NCBI GenBank assembly: GCA_016929645.1
Contig: JAFGIK010000102.1
Location: 1 to 41,597, forward strand
Direction of reading: 5' to 3'
Origin: Candidatus Dojkabacteria bacterium
GTDB taxonomy: Bacteria > Patescibacteriota > Dojkabacteria > SC72 > JAFGCJ01
Length of the DNA: 41,597 nt
The translations under genes and the position numbers were made by a program. Positions 1 through 7,513 of this stretch are shown here, piece after piece. Under the pieces are notes generated by a model that saw only the letters and a program-made list of their open reading frames with translations, was not told the origin of the DNA and did not search any database. How positions within the stretch are numbered: the stretch's first letter is position 1; every line of letters begins with the position of its first letter.

Positions 1-1
1 G

Positions 2-85
2 AGAGTATACAACAACATGAGACCTCATTTAGGCCTTAATCTAAAGACTCCTGCTGAGGTTGTTGCATATGTCTTGGGACATTAA
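2..85 (+). CDS. 3' end of an IS transposase (integrase core), truncated by the window edge
   Basis: Frame 2 reads RVYNNMRPHLGLNLKTPAEV followed by seven more residues and TAA. The pattern YN..RPH..L...TPaE is the usual last segment of DDE transposases of the IS3/IS481 type (rve integrase core), just after the catalytic Glu. Only 27 residues are inside the window, so the catalytic residues cannot be seen and the exact IS family is uncertain. The inverted repeats at 115-203 probably belong to the end of this element. Confidence 0.7.
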   Translation, partial: RVYNNMRPHLGLNLKTPAEVVAYVLGH

Positions 86-114
86 GTGGAAACATTAAAA
101 TACCTGATATTTCA

Positions 115-144
115 GAATTTCACGAAAAAAAAACGGTGAAATTC
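115..144. terminator. Hairpin after the transposase gene
   Basis: A 9-bp perfect inverted repeat GAATTTCAC (115-123) / GTGAAATTC (136-144) encloses a 12-nt A-rich loop. It sits 30 bp past the transposase stop. It could end the transposase transcript or be part of the insertion-sequence end. There is no strong T-run after it, so terminator function is a guess. Confidence 0.4.
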
Positions 145-173
145 TAGATTTTCAAAGTATCATAATTGATGAT

Positions 174-203
174 AAACACCGTTATTAGAGTGTTTCATTA
201 ACG
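174..203. repeat. Interleaved short inverted repeats, possible IS end
   Basis: AAACAC (174-179) pairs with GTGTTT (190-195), and CGTTA (180-184) pairs with TAACG (199-203). The two repeats interlock between the transposase stop and the next gene, where the terminal inverted repeat of an insertion sequence is expected. The other end of the element is outside the window, so this cannot be confirmed here. Confidence 0.3.
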
Positions 204-237
204 AAATAATGCCTTTATTCTTTATTATAGAGTTTCG

Positions 238-2079
238 CTATTTTTTAGATTTTACTGTTTTTTTCAAATCTTGGTTCTTTATTGTCTTTGCCTTTAATTG
301 AGTACCATCTTTCTTGATTTCCTTTCTGAATAAGATGGATCCAACCCATTGATGTCTATAGAATATTACAGCGAAAAGTATGCTAAGTTTGCTTGCACCT
401 ATTATTCCGTCAATAAGCGCGGCGTCACTTGATACTCCACAAAGTAGCATGAGTACAGATATTATGATAGCAATTGTATCAGCTAATGTTGCAGAAAATA
501 TCCAGACAAATGGAAATTGAATTATATGAAGCAACGCTTTTAATATTTTCTTTTTTGATCTTCTTATTAATGCTTTGAAACCAAACGATATAAGTGCAGA
601 GACAATGCATAAAGCCAATATTAAAGCAATAAATAAAAATGCTGCTGGTCCTTCACTGTATTCAGCAGAATCAACAAGCTCGAAGAGTATATTCCTTGGA
701 GCATAAATTGTGAAAACAAATGGCAATGATATCCAGTTAAGAAAACTCATGCTGCCATCATTTATTCCATTTGCAGAAATGCCTTTTTGTTTGGAAAATA
801 TAACATCATCAACCATATCCTCAGGATACATATAATCTGACTCGTGTTTAGCAAGATACATACTTTCATCAGCTTCGTACCAGGAATCTTTGCCTGTATT
901 TTTTGTCAGATCGTTGATCTCAGATTTTGATAAATTTGTGCCAAACTTTAATACAAATGAGGAGCATTTGTTCTCGTATTTATTGTACTCACTGTAATAT
1001 TGTTCTTGGCCAAAATTCTCTATTGAATCATATGAGTACAAATCGGATTCATTACATCCTGGACTATCAAAATTTGATACATAATATTTCCCTTTTGTTA
1101 ATGTGTAGAGTGTTATACCCATTGCATAATCTGTCCTGCTGGAAATTTTCAGCGGGTAAACCATATCTGTAGACTCAAATGTGATTTTTACCGGATTTAT
1201 AAAAGTATCATAGTTATCTCTGGAGTAGTCGTAATAATCATAGTCATAAGCCGGCATTTGATATTCATAATTGGGACTAGTTGATAACGCAGCGTCATTA
1301 ACTTTCATAACAACAAAATACCAACCAGCGTCAATATACTGTCTGATTGTAGCTTCTGCCATATCAAGTATTGAATCTGAGTCATGGACAATGCCTTGCT
1401 CTGATCCTGTAGTTTCTGTTGTGTCAGGTGTCACAGTACTTGTTGATTCAGTTACAGACTCTTCGTGTAATTGAATATCAGCAGGATCACTGATGTTTAT
1501 TAAATCATCTGGAGAGGTATAGGTATCAATGTTTAGATCTATCCGTGGTAGTTGATAACCATTTTCATTAATCCATTTCTCAAGGTCGTTATAGTCGTCT
1601 GTTTTAAGCACGGCAATATCAAGAACTCCAATGGTCTTCATTTCTATAACTTCAACGCTTGATGAACTTGATTTTGCTTCTCCCAGGCCTGCACTATAAT
1701 CAGAAGAATAATAACGATCAAATCTATCAGGAAATTTGATCTCCTCGATAAGGTTCTTTTGGGGTTGGGTTGTTTTTTGTAATTTATCAAAAATTTTTGC
1801 GTCTGTAGCTTCAACCTCGGGCTTGTTTGGGACTGGAACAATCCAACCAAATTTATCTGCATTACCAGATACATTAACAGCTAGAACAAGATGCTCTGTT
1901 TTGCCATCATAGATAATAAAGGCCTTTTGATTTGTCTCATAAGCGTCATAGCCTGGTGTTGGCAAAATCATTCCATCTGCATTTACTTGCGAGCTTGGTG
2001 CTAAGGACAAAAGTGAGGAAAACAATAAAGTAAATAAAAACAATAAGGAAACTGATTTCTGAACTTGAGTGATCTTCAT
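238..2079 (-). CDS. DUF2330-domain secreted/membrane-anchored protein
   Basis: The protein has 613 residues. Residues 1-35 form a signal peptide (basic start, long hydrophobic core, then SSQVNADG). The mature N-terminus has the DUF2330 pattern: ADGMILP, a QKAFIIYDGKTEHLVL strand, and FGWIVPVPNKPEVE. The middle is acidic and Tyr/Ser/Thr-rich with low-complexity stretches. The C-terminus holds about three hydrophobic segments (near residues 450-470, 480-505, 520-575) and ends in a Lys-rich tail, so it is probably anchored outward from the membrane. The biochemical role of DUF2330 is unknown. The gene runs towards the IS remnant, and its ATG lies 120 bp from the cutA-like gene. Confidence 0.75.
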   Translation of the reverse strand: MKITQVQKSVSLLFLFTLLFSSLLSLAPSSQVNADGMILPTPGYDAYETNQKAFIIYDGKTEHLVLAVNVSGNADKFGWIVPVPNKPEVEATDAKIFDKLQKTTQPQKNLIEEIKFPDRFDRYYSSDYSAGLGEAKSSSSSVEVIEMKTIGVLDIAVLKTDDYNDLEKWINENGYQLPRIDLNIDTYTSPDDLINISDPADIQLHEESVTESTSTVTPDTTETTGSEQGIVHDSDSILDMAEATIRQYIDAGWYFVVMKVNDAALSTSPNYEYQMPAYDYDYYDYSRDNYDTFINPVKITFESTDMVYPLKISSRTDYAMGITLYTLTKGKYYVSNFDSPGCNESDLYSYDSIENFGQEQYYSEYNKYENKCSSFVLKFGTNLSKSEINDLTKNTGKDSWYEADESMYLAKHESDYMYPEDMVDDVIFSKQKGISANGINDGSMSFLNWISLPFVFTIYAPRNILFELVDSAEYSEGPAAFLFIALILALCIVSALISFGFKALIRRSKKKILKALLHIIQFPFVWIFSATLADTIAIIISVLMLLCGVSSDAALIDGIIGASKLSILFAVIFYRHQWVGSILFRKEIKKDGTQLKAKTIKNQDLKKTVKSKK

Positions 2080-2199
2080 GTAAGAAATGAGGAATAATTT
2101 AATAATAAAATATTAACACAAATTGGGTGAAATATTTAACCTAAAATTATATGTTGCTAAATATCTTTACGATTTAAGTATCATTTTGTAACTACTTAA

Positions 2200-2502
2200 C
2201 TATTTGACTACAGAACACAGCCATTTTTCAAAGTTCTCGTTTACTTTTTCTACTTTTATTTGTCCTATGAAATTGTCGTATTTAAGCTCAGATTGGATTA
2301 AATTCTTTACCTCATCGTATTTATCATCGACTGTTTTGATTAACATTACAATCTCAGGCTCTTGTGTAATCTTGTCCTCATAATTATAAATGCAAGTTAT
2401 TGGAAAAAAATTTACACAATTAGCCAGCTTTTGCTTTAGTAACTTTTGTCCGATGGCCTCAGCTTCCTTGTTATCGTTGAGGGTAACGTAGATGAGTTTC
2501 AT
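2200..2502 (-). CDS. cutA: CutA1-family divalent-cation tolerance protein
   Basis: This 100-residue protein has the full length and all landmarks of CutA1: YVTLNDNKEAEAIGQKLLKQ, the LANCVNFFP strand, a Y-Y/W pair in CIYNYEDKI, an EIVMLIKT strand, and the C-terminal FEKWL helix. CutA1 is a small ferredoxin-like protein forming very stable trimers. It was linked genetically to copper tolerance in E. coli, but its physiological role is still unclear. It lies just downstream of the unknown 328-residue gene on the same strand with a 23-bp gap, so the two may share a transcript. Confidence 0.85.
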   Translation of the reverse strand: MKLIYVTLNDNKEAEAIGQKLLKQKLANCVNFFPITCIYNYEDKITQEPEIVMLIKTVDDKYDEVKNLIQSELKYDNFIGQIKVEKVNENFEKWLCSVVK

Positions 2503-2525
2503 GATTCTGTTGATTAATTGTTATT

Positions 2526-3512
2526 TTATTCTTGAACTAGTTGTTTGCTTGCTTCAATTACTGATGCAGGTTGATTCCAATGTAATTGGAGCATACTTAT
2601 TCGTTCGTTAATTAAATTTTCAATTCCTGGAAGTAATTCATCTCTGTGTGCATCAGGGTTTGAAAGAAAATTCAACCTCGGATCAAATGATGATAGTATT
2701 GAAACCATTTTCTCAGATCCGCGATGTATAATTATGTTTAGTTTCTTAAGTGTAGTAATAGTTTCTGGTCCAGAACCAACTTCAATTGTAATATTCCCCT
2801 GGGGATCAATTGTGAATTTCAGTGCAGCTCTTTGTGACCTATATAGTGATCCATCCTTTACTAGATAGTAATCAGTGTATGTAGTCTCTGCCTCAGATTG
2901 ATGTAATGTCCTGTTCCATCGTACTACTTTATCTTCTCCATCAATTGTTATTCCTACCTCGTCAAGTCTTTCTGCTTCAAACTGCAGTTGTGTAAGATTT
3001 TCATCTGTATCTAGTAGAGAAACTGTTTTGGCCTTGCCATATGGAGTTTCAACTTTGCCAGCGTCCTGGCTACTCATGGCCTTAAACGAGGCCGAATTAA
3101 CTCGTTGTTCTACAGTTACTCTATATTCATCAAGCTGACCACCTGTTTCTTGAGAATACTGTATGTGAGCAATTGGTCTATTTGTTGCTCCTATAGCTGA
3201 GATATTTGATATTCCTACGTATTTACCACTTGTAGCACCGTAATATGTTTTATCACTTCGATTATCAAAGTAAACAATTTGCCATGGCCCAGTTCCTTGT
3301 GGTAAAGGTATGCCCAATGTAAGGTTCATCATGTTCTTAGGTAGAGTTACACCTTCATTTGCATCTTCATCTGATGTATTTAAAAAATCTGAAAGACTTC
3401 CTTGTTCAAAATTTCCTTTGGCAAGTTCAAACAGCTCATGTATTTGAGCATGGGGAATAGCAAGCTCATTTGGTCGAGCATCAAGCACTGGTAGAATAGC
3501 ACCATCAGACAT
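2526..3512 (-). CDS. Hypothetical protein (328 aa), no recognised domain
   Basis: I do not recognise this protein. It has no signal peptide or membrane segment. It looks like a soluble, beta-rich protein: alternating patterns around residues 75-260 include YFDNRSDKTYYG and QGNITIEVGSG. A helical, acidic C-terminus (LLPGIENLINERISMLQLHW) follows. The start ATG follows an A/T-rich TTATAAAA stretch. It is followed by cutA and preceded by the small anchored protein on the same strand (18-bp gap), which suggests one operon. Codon use looks like its neighbours. Confidence 0.6.
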   Translation of the reverse strand: MSDGAILPVLDARPNELAIPHAQIHELFELAKGNFEQGSLSDFLNTSDEDANEGVTLPKNMMNLTLGIPLPQGTGPWQIVYFDNRSDKTYYGATSGKYVGISNISAIGATNRPIAHIQYSQETGGQLDEYRVTVEQRVNSASFKAMSSQDAGKVETPYGKAKTVSLLDTDENLTQLQFEAERLDEVGITIDGEDKVVRWNRTLHQSEAETTYTDYYLVKDGSLYRSQRAALKFTIDPQGNITIEVGSGPETITTLKKLNIIIHRGSEKMVSILSSFDPRLNFLSNPDAHRDELLPGIENLINERISMLQLHWNQPASVIEASKQLVQE

Positions 3513-3530
3513 TTTTATAAAAGAATTAAA

Positions 3531-3896
3531 TTAATTTGTTTTTTCGAACTTAGATGCAAAGTCCTCCATATCTTCGATATCTTTGAATGTTATTCTTAGA
3601 GTTTCCCCTGTTTCGCATGTGCATGCTTCACAAGATATAAACTCTGAATCTTTAGATTGAATTGTAAAATCAATATAATCGATTTTCTCTTCACTAAGGT
3701 ATGATTCAACCTTATCTTCGATGGAGTCATTTGAGATTTCGTCGACATTATCCCAAGGGTTACTACATTGAGTGATTTGATATTCGAAAGTTACATTTTG
3801 GGGTTGATTTTTTTCAACAAAATAGACGTAGAGTGAGATTGCTAAAACAAGTAATACCAAAATAAAGATTTTTAACGATAAATTTACTTTTTTCAT
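3531..3896 (-). CDS. Small membrane-anchored protein (121 aa)
   Basis: One N-terminal hydrophobic segment (residues about 7-27, LKIFILVLLVLAISLYVYFV) follows a KKVN start, which suggests a signal anchor with the rest outside the cytoplasm. The remaining 90 residues are acidic and include a Cys cluster, SCEACTCETGE, that could form disulphides or bind a metal. There is no lipobox. I cannot name the family. It lies 18 bp upstream of the 328-aa gene on the same strand. Confidence 0.55.
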   Translation of the reverse strand: MKKVNLSLKIFILVLLVLAISLYVYFVEKNQPQNVTFEYQITQCSNPWDNVDEISNDSIEDKVESYLSEEKIDYIDFTIQSKDSEFISCEACTCETGETLRITFKDIEDMEDFASKFEKTN

Positions 3897-3947
3897 ATAT
3901 TAAAACTTTCAACTTCTTTAATTAACAATATAATGATTATATAGTGA

Positions 3948-4430
3948 CTACAGATCCTTTACCATAACTAAATCTTCCACTCCATCTTTAACTCTTTTCT
4001 CAATGATTTTATAACCAAGCTTATTATAAAGCATGATTGCAGATTCTTGGGATTTGTATACTTCAAGAAAAATACCTTTTAAGCTAGTTTCTTGTTTGAC
4101 ATAATTCTCTGCAGCAGACATTAGCTTCTTAGAAATGCCCAGTCCTCTATATTCTTTGTTTATATATAGACTTCCCACATATGCATATTCTGGTGGTATT
4201 TCTTTATCGTTGACTGTCACTCTAACTAATCCAACGACTTTGTTATCCATTTCCTCAATTAAAATCGTATCGTTGACGTCATTCATTTTATTAATCCAAT
4301 AGGAATCAGGTTCAAGTCGTTTCTCATCGTAACTAGCCCAAAAAGCTGTTGGCTCATTTTTTAATGCTTCCAATCGAATTTTCTTATACTTTTTCCAATC
4401 GGTTGGGTTTAATTTTGAAATTTTGGTCAT
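3948..4430 (-). CDS. GNAT-family N-acetyltransferase
   Basis: This 160-residue protein has the GNAT fold order: an N-terminal TDWKKYKKIRLEALKNEPTA region, the beta-4 strand YAYVGSLYINKEY, the acetyl-CoA pyrophosphate loop RGLGISKKLM (Q/R-x-x-G-x-G/A motif), then IFLEVYKSQESAIMLYNKLG typical of the RimI-like C-terminal half. The final motif LGYKIIEKRVKDG is standard. The substrate cannot be inferred. Its start overlaps the stop of the upstream HEXXH protein by 4 nt, so the two are translationally coupled. Confidence 0.85.
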   Translation of the reverse strand: MTKISKLNPTDWKKYKKIRLEALKNEPTAFWASYDEKRLEPDSYWINKMNDVNDTILIEEMDNKVVGLVRVTVNDKEIPPEYAYVGSLYINKEYRGLGISKKLMSAAENYVKQETSLKGIFLEVYKSQESAIMLYNKLGYKIIEKRVKDGVEDLVMVKDL

Positions 4431-5155
4431 TTTATTTTTTTATTTAATAAATGAAATTGATTATCGTTCATTAACCTTTTATTAAACAGTAACTCAAAAT
4501 CTGTTTGAGTGATGTTTTTATTAGCAAATATGCTTAATAACGACTTATAAAACTTCCAAAATTTATTTGCGGTTAGCGATTTTTCTTTTTCTAGAATATA
4601 TTTGAGAGCCTTCCCATGATTTATTGCATAATTATAGTCAAAAATACGAGTATTTGTATACTTACTATCCATATTAAAATCAATGTTTGGATGATATTCA
4701 ATTGCTTTATCGTATTCTTCAAACATTTCGGCATATTCCGTATGCTGAATACAATTATCTATAGAATACTTTCTATCCAAAAAAAGACCCAACCCGATAG
4801 TAAGCCATCCTAATTCAGAATTTGGTTTCTTATTTCCATCTAATACATAGTACCCCCAGTACATATGTCCAATTTCATGAGCAATAATCCATTTCCACCA
4901 ATCAGTATGATCTTCAGTATAAGTAGAAATATTATGAATCGTTATTTGCCCTTTTCCGTTAGGAAATCCTCCAAAGCAATCTGTATTACCTGCATAAATA
5001 GTTAGTGAATCATGTGGATAAAAATCTAATAACGTGATGTAATATTTCAAAATATCTTCAGCAAAATTATGCAGAATATTCATATTATCTCTGTCTAATC
5101 TTGATGAAACACTTGTTAGAGAAATTTTGTTAACAAAAGAACTTTTTTTTACCAT
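4427..5155 (-). CDS. HEXXH-containing putative metallopeptidase-like protein
   Basis: The 242-residue protein carries HEIGHMYW (H93-E94-x-x-H97), the zinc-binding motif of gluzincin/minigluzincin peptidases. Twenty residues later reads WLTIGLGLFLDRKY, which resembles the WLxEGLA stretch supplying the third zinc ligand in M1-like enzymes, but Ile stands where Glu is expected. E114 just before it is an alternative ligand. No signal peptide is seen, so it may be cytosolic. A TAATAT hexamer lies 6 nt before the ATG. The 3' end overlaps the GNAT gene by 4 nt. Catalytic activity is uncertain because of the missing Glu. Confidence 0.6.
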   Translation of the reverse strand: MVKKSSFVNKISLTSVSSRLDRDNMNILHNFAEDILKYYITLLDFYPHDSLTIYAGNTDCFGGFPNGKGQITIHNISTYTEDHTDWWKWIIAHEIGHMYWGYYVLDGNKKPNSELGWLTIGLGLFLDRKYSIDNCIQHTEYAEMFEEYDKAIEYHPNIDFNMDSKYTNTRIFDYNYAINHGKALKYILEKEKSLTANKFWKFYKSLLSIFANKNITQTDFELLFNKRLMNDNQFHLLNKKIK

Positions 5156-5278
5156 AAGGTAATATTACAATATGCTAGTGTGCAAAACCAGACTTCTTTA
5201 GATTAAGATGAATCGAAATACCGTAGATCTCTGTTTTATGATATTTACGCTGTTAATATAAATGCGGGAGACCGGATT

Positions 5279-5299
5279 ACCAAATGCATTGCATTTGGT
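5279..5299. repeat. 21-nt perfect palindrome next to the tRNA-Gly 3'-end copy
   Basis: ACCAAATGCA / TGCATTTGGT pair perfectly around a single central T. The palindrome abuts the duplicated tRNA 3' end. In the tRNA sense it lies immediately 5' of the copy, where the T-arm hairpin would be in a tRNA. Confidence 0.7.
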
Positions 5300-5352
5300 C
5301 CTAAGCCGCTCCTTGGCATCTTCGATGCTCGATTCTTATCCAATGTCTCATT

Positions 5353-5391
5353 CCAAACAAAAAATCACCTTGACGGTGATTTTTTGTTTGG
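5353..5391 (-). terminator. Intrinsic terminator of tRNA-Gly
   Basis: A 17-bp perfect stem (5353-5369 / 5375-5391) with loop TTGAC; the lower arm is CCAAACAAAAAATCACC. On the minus strand the stem ends in TTTTTTGTTT, so it can act as an intrinsic terminator. The first bases of the stem are the encoded CCA end of the tRNA, so the tRNA tail and the terminator overlap. Confidence 0.8.
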
Positions 5392-5465
5392 AGCGGGAGA
5401 CCGGATTCGAACCGGCGACCTTCTACTTGGGAAGCAGACGTTCTAGCCAACTGAACTACTCCCGC
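5389..5465 (-). tRNA. tRNA-Gly (CCC anticodon)
   Basis: The minus strand folds as a complete cloverleaf. The acceptor stem is GCGGGAG / CTCCCGC, followed by discriminator U and an encoded CCA. The D-arm is GUUCAGUUGGCUAGAAC, the anticodon stem UCUGC / GUAGA with loop UUCCCAA (anticodon CCC), and the T-arm contains GGUUCGAAUCC. It would decode GGG. Its CCA overlaps the terminator stem. An intrinsic terminator and a second copy of its 3' end follow. Confidence 0.93.
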
Positions 5466-5499
5466 ATTATTTTTGTTACCTAATAATTGCTATATGTTG

Positions 5500-6345
5500 T
5501 TAATTAGCATTTTTCAAATCTCTGTCCATATTATAGTAGATTGTTCCTAATATCGCACTATTTACTAAAAGTGTAAACGTATCAATAAACGGAATTACAA
5601 GAACTCCTATGCACAAAATACATGAAATTATTCTTATAAAAATTGTTAATAAAGAGATTAATGAATTGATAATGAAAAGAAAAATCCATGTGGGCCAGGA
5701 TGAACGCACAGAAGATAAAAGCATGTCTTTCATTGAGTTTAAAATGCTATCAAATCTTGTGTTGTGATTGTTCAAATACGCATACATAATTGCAGGCACA
5801 ACAAATCCGTCAATAAATCCAAGTGTAATGCTAAACAAAATTGCACAGATAATAATCCAAAGAATCAAAAATATTACGATATTAGGATTATTCATCTGCA
5901 TGATTTCTTTTGACGTTGTCATGAAGAAAAGCGCAGGAATCATTGCAGTTATAACAAAAGGAATAGTCAAAGAATACCTGACGGATAGGTATTTTCCTCC
6001 CAGTTTCATGAGTTTATTAATATCTCCATGTTCTGGGATGACCTCATTTTCATTGAGACGTACATTATTTGCAATTGCATAAAGAAATCCTTGAGTGTAA
6101 ATCCAGACTGGCAAAGTCAAAAGACTTATCACAATTGGAAGTATGTTTCCAAAAACAATATTTATTGCGTTAATTAAAATTTCATTATATGCAAGAGTTG
6201 ATTTAAACAGTGCTGTTGATTCCGTAATAATTGTTAAAATGAAATAAATCAGGGTTTCAATAAAGCTTAAACCTAGAATCACCCCAACTTTGGGAATTAT
6301 TCTTTTATCCGAAAGTACTTTGTTAATCGATTCTAGTGGATTCAT
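5500..6345 (-). CDS. Polytopic membrane protein (281 aa), DUF4013-like
   Basis: About six hydrophobic segments are visible (near residues 20-42, 65-95, 125-145, 152-185, 215-250, 255-272). A cytosolic loop holds ENEVIPEHGDINKLMKLG. The length and the pattern of long helices with a large central loop recall DUF4013 proteins, whose function is unknown. There is no transporter or enzyme motif. A TACAAT hexamer ends 6 nt before the ATG, so transcription and translation probably begin at nearly the same base. The gene lies between tRNA-Gly (same strand, downstream) and an exonuclease remnant. Confidence 0.6.
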   Translation of the reverse strand: MNPLESINKVLSDKRIIPKVGVILGLSFIETLIYFILTIITESTALFKSTLAYNEILINAINIVFGNILPIVISLLTLPVWIYTQGFLYAIANNVRLNENEVIPEHGDINKLMKLGGKYLSVRYSLTIPFVITAMIPALFFMTTSKEIMQMNNPNIVIFLILWIIICAILFSITLGFIDGFVVPAIMYAYLNNHNTRFDSILNSMKDMLLSSVRSSWPTWIFLFIINSLISLLTIFIRIISCILCIGVLVIPFIDTFTLLVNSAILGTIYYNMDRDLKNAN

Positions 6346-6502
6346 GCGTTTATTGTAGCATGAAGTTGTTTATCTAACGAAAAAGTTGCTCTGATTAAAT
6401 TTCTCTTGAAAAGCCTAGCGTAGTAATTGAGCTTTGGATTACGTCAAGCATATAGGGTAGGTGCTGCAAGTACATTTTCACTCCAGTAGGCCCAAGTAAT
6501 CC

Positions 6503-6940
6503 TTGACTAATAATTTTATTCAATTAATTAACGATAATATTTTCATCGTTAAAGAAATTAAAGGAAAAATCTTAATAATTAACAGTGCAACAATAAAAGA
6601 ACATTATTTAATCGATCCATCTCAATATATTGATTATATTTCATTAAAAGGAGACCCAACTGATAATATCAAAGGTATTCCTGGAGTTGGGAAGGTTACT
6701 GCAAGAAATTTACTAAAAAATAATTATGATATTTCTCAGATTAGCGAACATATTGAAGGACTACCACCCAAGTTGGCAGAGAAGATATGCAAAAATAAAG
6801 AGCGAATTTATAAAAATAAGAATTTTCTCAGTATTAATTCAGAACTTGATTTATCCGAATATTCAGTCATGTTGAAACAGCAATTCAATTTTGAGCTATT
6901 AAATTCTCGAACAAACGATATTTTGGCATTAATAAAATAA
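6503..6940 (+). pseudogene. 5'-3' exonuclease fragment (helix-3-turn-helix half only)
   Basis: The open frame covers the C-terminal half of a Pol I-type/FEN 5'-3' exonuclease: FIQLINDNIFIV, then DYISLKGDPTDNIKGIPGVG with KVTARNLL (the H3TH DNA-binding signature), then PPKLAEKICKNKERI. The N-terminal PIN domain with most catalytic Asp residues is absent. Immediately upstream, out of frame and interrupted by stops, are pieces such as LIKFLLKSLA (about 6390-6420) and VVIEL that resemble the missing part. The only start is a TTG right after an in-frame TAA. This is best read as a decaying gene. Confidence 0.75.
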
Positions 6941-7003
6941 CTGATATTGCGCCTCTGGCTACATAATGAAATTTAAGGTTATTCAAAAGTCCCTGAAGCT
7001 CGA

Positions 7004-7032
7004 TTGACTAACGAGTATTAATAAGATATATT
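7004..7032 (+). promoter_or_regulatory. Promoter of tRNA-Asp
   Basis: TTGACT (7004-7009), a 17-bp spacer and TATATT (7027-7032) form a near-consensus housekeeping promoter. It would start transcription near 7039, about 32 nt before the mature tRNA 5' end. Confidence 0.7.
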
Positions 7033-7070
7033 TCTATTGTTAATTAAAAACAAATACTACTATTGGTTTT

Positions 7071-7147
7071 GGGGCGTTAGTTCAGTTGGCTAGAATATTC
7101 GCCTGTCACGCGAAAGGTCACGGGTTCGAGTCCCGTACGCCCCGCCA
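7071..7147 (+). tRNA. tRNA-Asp (GUC anticodon)
   Basis: A full cloverleaf is visible. The acceptor stem is GGGGCGT / ACGCCCC with discriminator G and an encoded CCA. The D-arm is GTTCAGTTGGCTAGAAT, the anticodon arm TTCGC-CTGTCAC-GCGAA (anticodon GUC), and the T-arm contains CGGGTTCGAGTCCCG. It decodes GAU/GAC. It has a good promoter, an intrinsic terminator starting at its CCA, and a duplicated 3' end downstream, the same layout as tRNA-Gly. Confidence 0.95.
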
Positions 7148-7310
7148 TAAATGAAAATGACCCGTTAGGGTCGTTTTTATTTATGATAGAGACGACGGGA
7201 AAATCCCGCAACTGGAGGCCCGAGAATTCAAGCGAAGCGAAGAATGATCGGTTAGCCGACAGGAGTAACACTAACCACGAATGAAATGAGTGGATTAGTG
7301 GTACGCCCCG
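7135..7310 (+). repeat. Duplicated tRNA-Asp 3' end bracketing a 166-bp unit
   Basis: GTACGCCCCG at 7135-7144 (end of tRNA-Asp) recurs exactly at 7301-7310. The second copy is preceded by a hairpin, CACTAACCAC (7269-7278) / GTGGATTAGTG (7290-7300). In both tRNA units the order is tRNA, terminator, a spacer with short related words, a hairpin, and a copy of the tRNA 3' end. In the same orientation the two spacers share pieces such as CTTCG and GATTCT/AATTCT. Confidence 0.6.
7146..7185 (+). terminator. Intrinsic terminator of tRNA-Asp
   Basis: An 18-bp stem with two imperfect pairs (7146-7163 / 7168-7185) and loop GTTA. The rising arm ends GACCC and the falling arm contains GTTTTTATTT. As with tRNA-Gly, the last bases of the tRNA CCA end form the base of the stem. 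Confidence 0.75.
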
Positions 7311-7481
7311 ATTAACAAACATAGCTCATTAAAACATCGACTTTCCATTGGTACATCAGCGCTTTCGCGGTTCGAGCCAAAACCCTTAATTAAAATTTTA
7401 CATCCACGGATCTCTCAGCTTTTTACTGTTATTAAGGGAGTACTTAAAATTCGAGTGTAAATCAGTTTTCACTAGAAGTGG

Positions 7482-7487
7482 TATAAT
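7482..7487 (+). promoter_or_regulatory. Extended -10 promoter for the GNAT gene
   Basis: TATAAT preceded by TGG forms an extended -10 element. The expected start site is near 7494, giving a 20-nt leader before the ATG at 7514. No convincing -35 box is seen, as is usual for extended -10 promoters. Confidence 0.55.
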
Positions 7488-7513
7488 CAAATACCAAGTT
7501 GTAATAAAATAAT

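Larger units (their letters stand above)
5264..5407 (-). repeat. Duplicated tRNA-Gly 3' end bracketing a 129-bp unit
   Basis: The 15 bp GCGGGAGACCGGATT at 5393-5407, the complement of the tRNA-Gly T-arm/acceptor 3' strand, recur exactly at 5264-5278. Between the copies lie a 39-bp terminator hairpin and a 21-bp palindrome (5279-5299). A displaced copy of a tRNA 3' end is what integration into a tRNA gene leaves behind. No integrase is present in the unit. The tRNA-Asp gene has a similar arrangement. Confidence 0.65.

Noticed and set aside
5262-5483. 73-codon frame across the tRNA-Gly region
   Set aside because: It reads through a tRNA on the opposite strand and through the terminator; this is a common tRNA artefact.
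7077-7322. 81-codon minus-strand frame across tRNA-Asp
   Set aside because: It ends inside the tRNA complement and covers repeats only, so it is not a gene.
7365-7380. GGTTCGAGCC, a T-arm-like word
   Set aside because: No acceptor or anticodon arm is present around it, so no tRNA can be drawn.
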